This document shows positions 63,071-64,000 of a stretch of 64,000 bases of DNA, one piece after another; the first letter of the stretch is position 1; each line of letters begins with the position of its first letter. The position numbers and the translations under genes were made by a program. The stretch covers positions 118,039-182,038 of the forward strand of contig NRSV01000072.1 of the NCBI GenBank assembly GCA_002286855.1, given 5' to 3'. This DNA is from Bipolaris cookei. Taxonomy: Eukaryota; Ascomycota; Dothideomycetes; Pleosporales; Pleosporaceae. Below the pieces are notes generated by a model, which worked only from the letters and a program-made list of their open reading frames with translations, had not been told where the DNA came from and did not search any database.

Positions 63071-63292
63071 CTGAGTCCAAGAGACATGAATCGTTGCGGC
63101 GCAGGCGAAAAAAAAAACTTCTACAACAAACATTTTTATTCAAAAAGTTAATATGTTGAACTTAATAACAAATCAATTTAAAGTGCTTCCTGGTTTCCTT
63201 TCGGATCTATGAACACTATCTTTCTATTTCTAGGCGCGTAGAGCAAACATAGCAGATTATCCTGCTTAAAAACCTCTACCACTTCTCGTTAC

Positions 63293-64000
63293 TTATCCCG
63301 GTCCTTTCTCCTCCCCGTGCCGCCTTTGACTGTGTTGGCCCGTCTTTGGGGTAGCGGACGTGCTGGTTGTAGCTAGCTCTTTGTCAAGAGCTGAGTATGT
63401 GGAATGGTTTCCACTCCGTCTTGTCTGTTGCTTCAATCTTGATCGCGAATTATATGCGCATGTGTCTAGGAGCCACTGTCCAGCTATGGCCGCCTTGTTC
63501 TTGTCTCTGAGGAGTTCGTGGATCTGGGTTGTGCCCGCTCTGGTAAGGAGTTTAGCCCTAGCTTCCTTCGTGTCCGGAAAGTATGCAAGGACGTGGATGA
63601 GCATCTGTCTGTTGTGGCCACATGTACAGTGAGGTTCCGCTCCAAGTACGCCAATCTTCGCCAGCCATGCCCGGAGTCCGAGGACTTCGGTCCTTAGTAG
63701 CATGATGGCTGTTGCGAGATGTTTGGGTTTGTCGTCGTACAGCACACCAACTAGGCTCTAGCCTATCACAGTGATCTTTCCAGGTAGGTGCTGTCCGATG
63801 TGGTTTGATCTTTTCCGCCTTCCACCTCCGTTCCCATTCCTCGGTGTACAGCTGGCCCAGTTCCTTTGAGCCGCTTCGGGCCTGCACTTGGCGGCCCCGG
63901 GCTGACGTCTGGATGTTGCTCCGTTGTCTCTCCTCGACCATTTTCAGGCAAGATGTGCGGTATGTGGTCATGGGTAATTCTGGCTTCACCGGGGGGCGGG
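63293..64000 (-). mobile_element. 3' end of a LINE (non-LTR retrotransposon), broken, running off the window
   Basis: The minus strand encodes the C-terminal end of a LINE reverse transcriptase/RNase H polyprotein. One frame (from 63989 and beyond) reads YTEEWERRWKAEK, then PTWKDHCDRLEP. After a shift near 63765 another frame reads LRTEVLGLRAWLAKIGVLGA, followed by CTCGHNRQ and LIHVLAYFP. That is the C-terminal LRTxxxGLxxxL plus CxCG knuckle typical of fungal LINEs of the Tad1/I kind. The protein ends at 63293-63295. The frameshift makes this copy non-coding. The 5' part lies outside the window. Confidence 0.72.

Larger units (their letters stand above)
62551..63292. other. Repeat-bearing spacer without genes
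   Basis: Between the truncated pogo copy and the LINE end. It holds an 8-bp-arm palindrome (62902-62919) and four spaced copies of GGTAACGTTT (62999-63070). The minus-strand frame at 62793-63143 merely translates these repeats and is not a gene. Confidence 0.5.

Noticed and set aside
62793..63143. 116-codon minus-strand frame with repeated ETLP segments
   Set aside because: The protein repeats are simply the translation of the spaced GGTAACGTTT motifs; no other support.

Overview
The window is nuclear DNA of a filamentous ascomycete (Pezizomycotina; a Dothideomycete such as a Pleosporales species is my inference, not proven). The evidence is short GT-AG introns of about 50-130 nt, genes on both strands without operons, three filamentous-fungus classes of chitin synthase including two with myosin-like heads, a nuclear ATP synthase subunit 9, a Zn2Cys6 regulator, and pogo-type and LINE-type mobile elements, several with the G:C to A:T lesions typical of repeat-induced point mutation (RIP).

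From 1 to about 43.2 kb is ordinary gene-rich core sequence. In order: mitochondrial ATP synthase subunit c (1.3 kb); a secreted repeat protein with dibasic processing sites (3.5 kb); an intron-containing tRNA-Leu(UAA) (5.0 kb); an MFS drug/polyamine exporter (5.6-7.3 kb, minus); translation factor eIF5B (8.7-12.0 kb, minus); a head-to-head pair of myosin-headed chitin synthases, class V (minus) and class VII (plus), sharing a 2.1 kb divergent promoter; END3 (endocytosis); an L-2-hydroxyglutarate dehydrogenase; a Nudix ADP-sugar pyrophosphatase; a third chitin synthase of the class VI type (31.0-33.6 kb, minus); the nonsense-mediated decay factor UPF2; and a secreted histidine phosphatase. Three chitin synthases and END3 within 21 kb form a cell-wall and polarised-growth neighbourhood.

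From 43.6 kb to the end the character changes to an accessory, repeat-rich, decayed compartment. It holds a complete but dead pogo/Fot1-type element with TA target duplications, an F-box-like hypothetical gene, 3.5 kb without genes, a short Zn2Cys6 regulator, a serine carboxypeptidase (S10) pseudogene, a relic of a nucleoside-phosphorylase domain of the kind found at the N-terminus of fungal NLR proteins, a trypsin-like protease gene broken by in-frame stops, a short pogo-family element with perfect 51-bp terminal repeats whose catalytic domain is missing at exactly the place where the assembly has an N, a degenerate multi-exon unknown gene, a truncated pogo copy, a cluster of 20-bp-spaced direct repeats, and the 3' end of a LINE running off the window.

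The most promising item for new biology is the repeat peptide precursor at 3490-4250. Most gene structures were assembled by eye from splice signals and reading frame, and exon limits are given in each entry.
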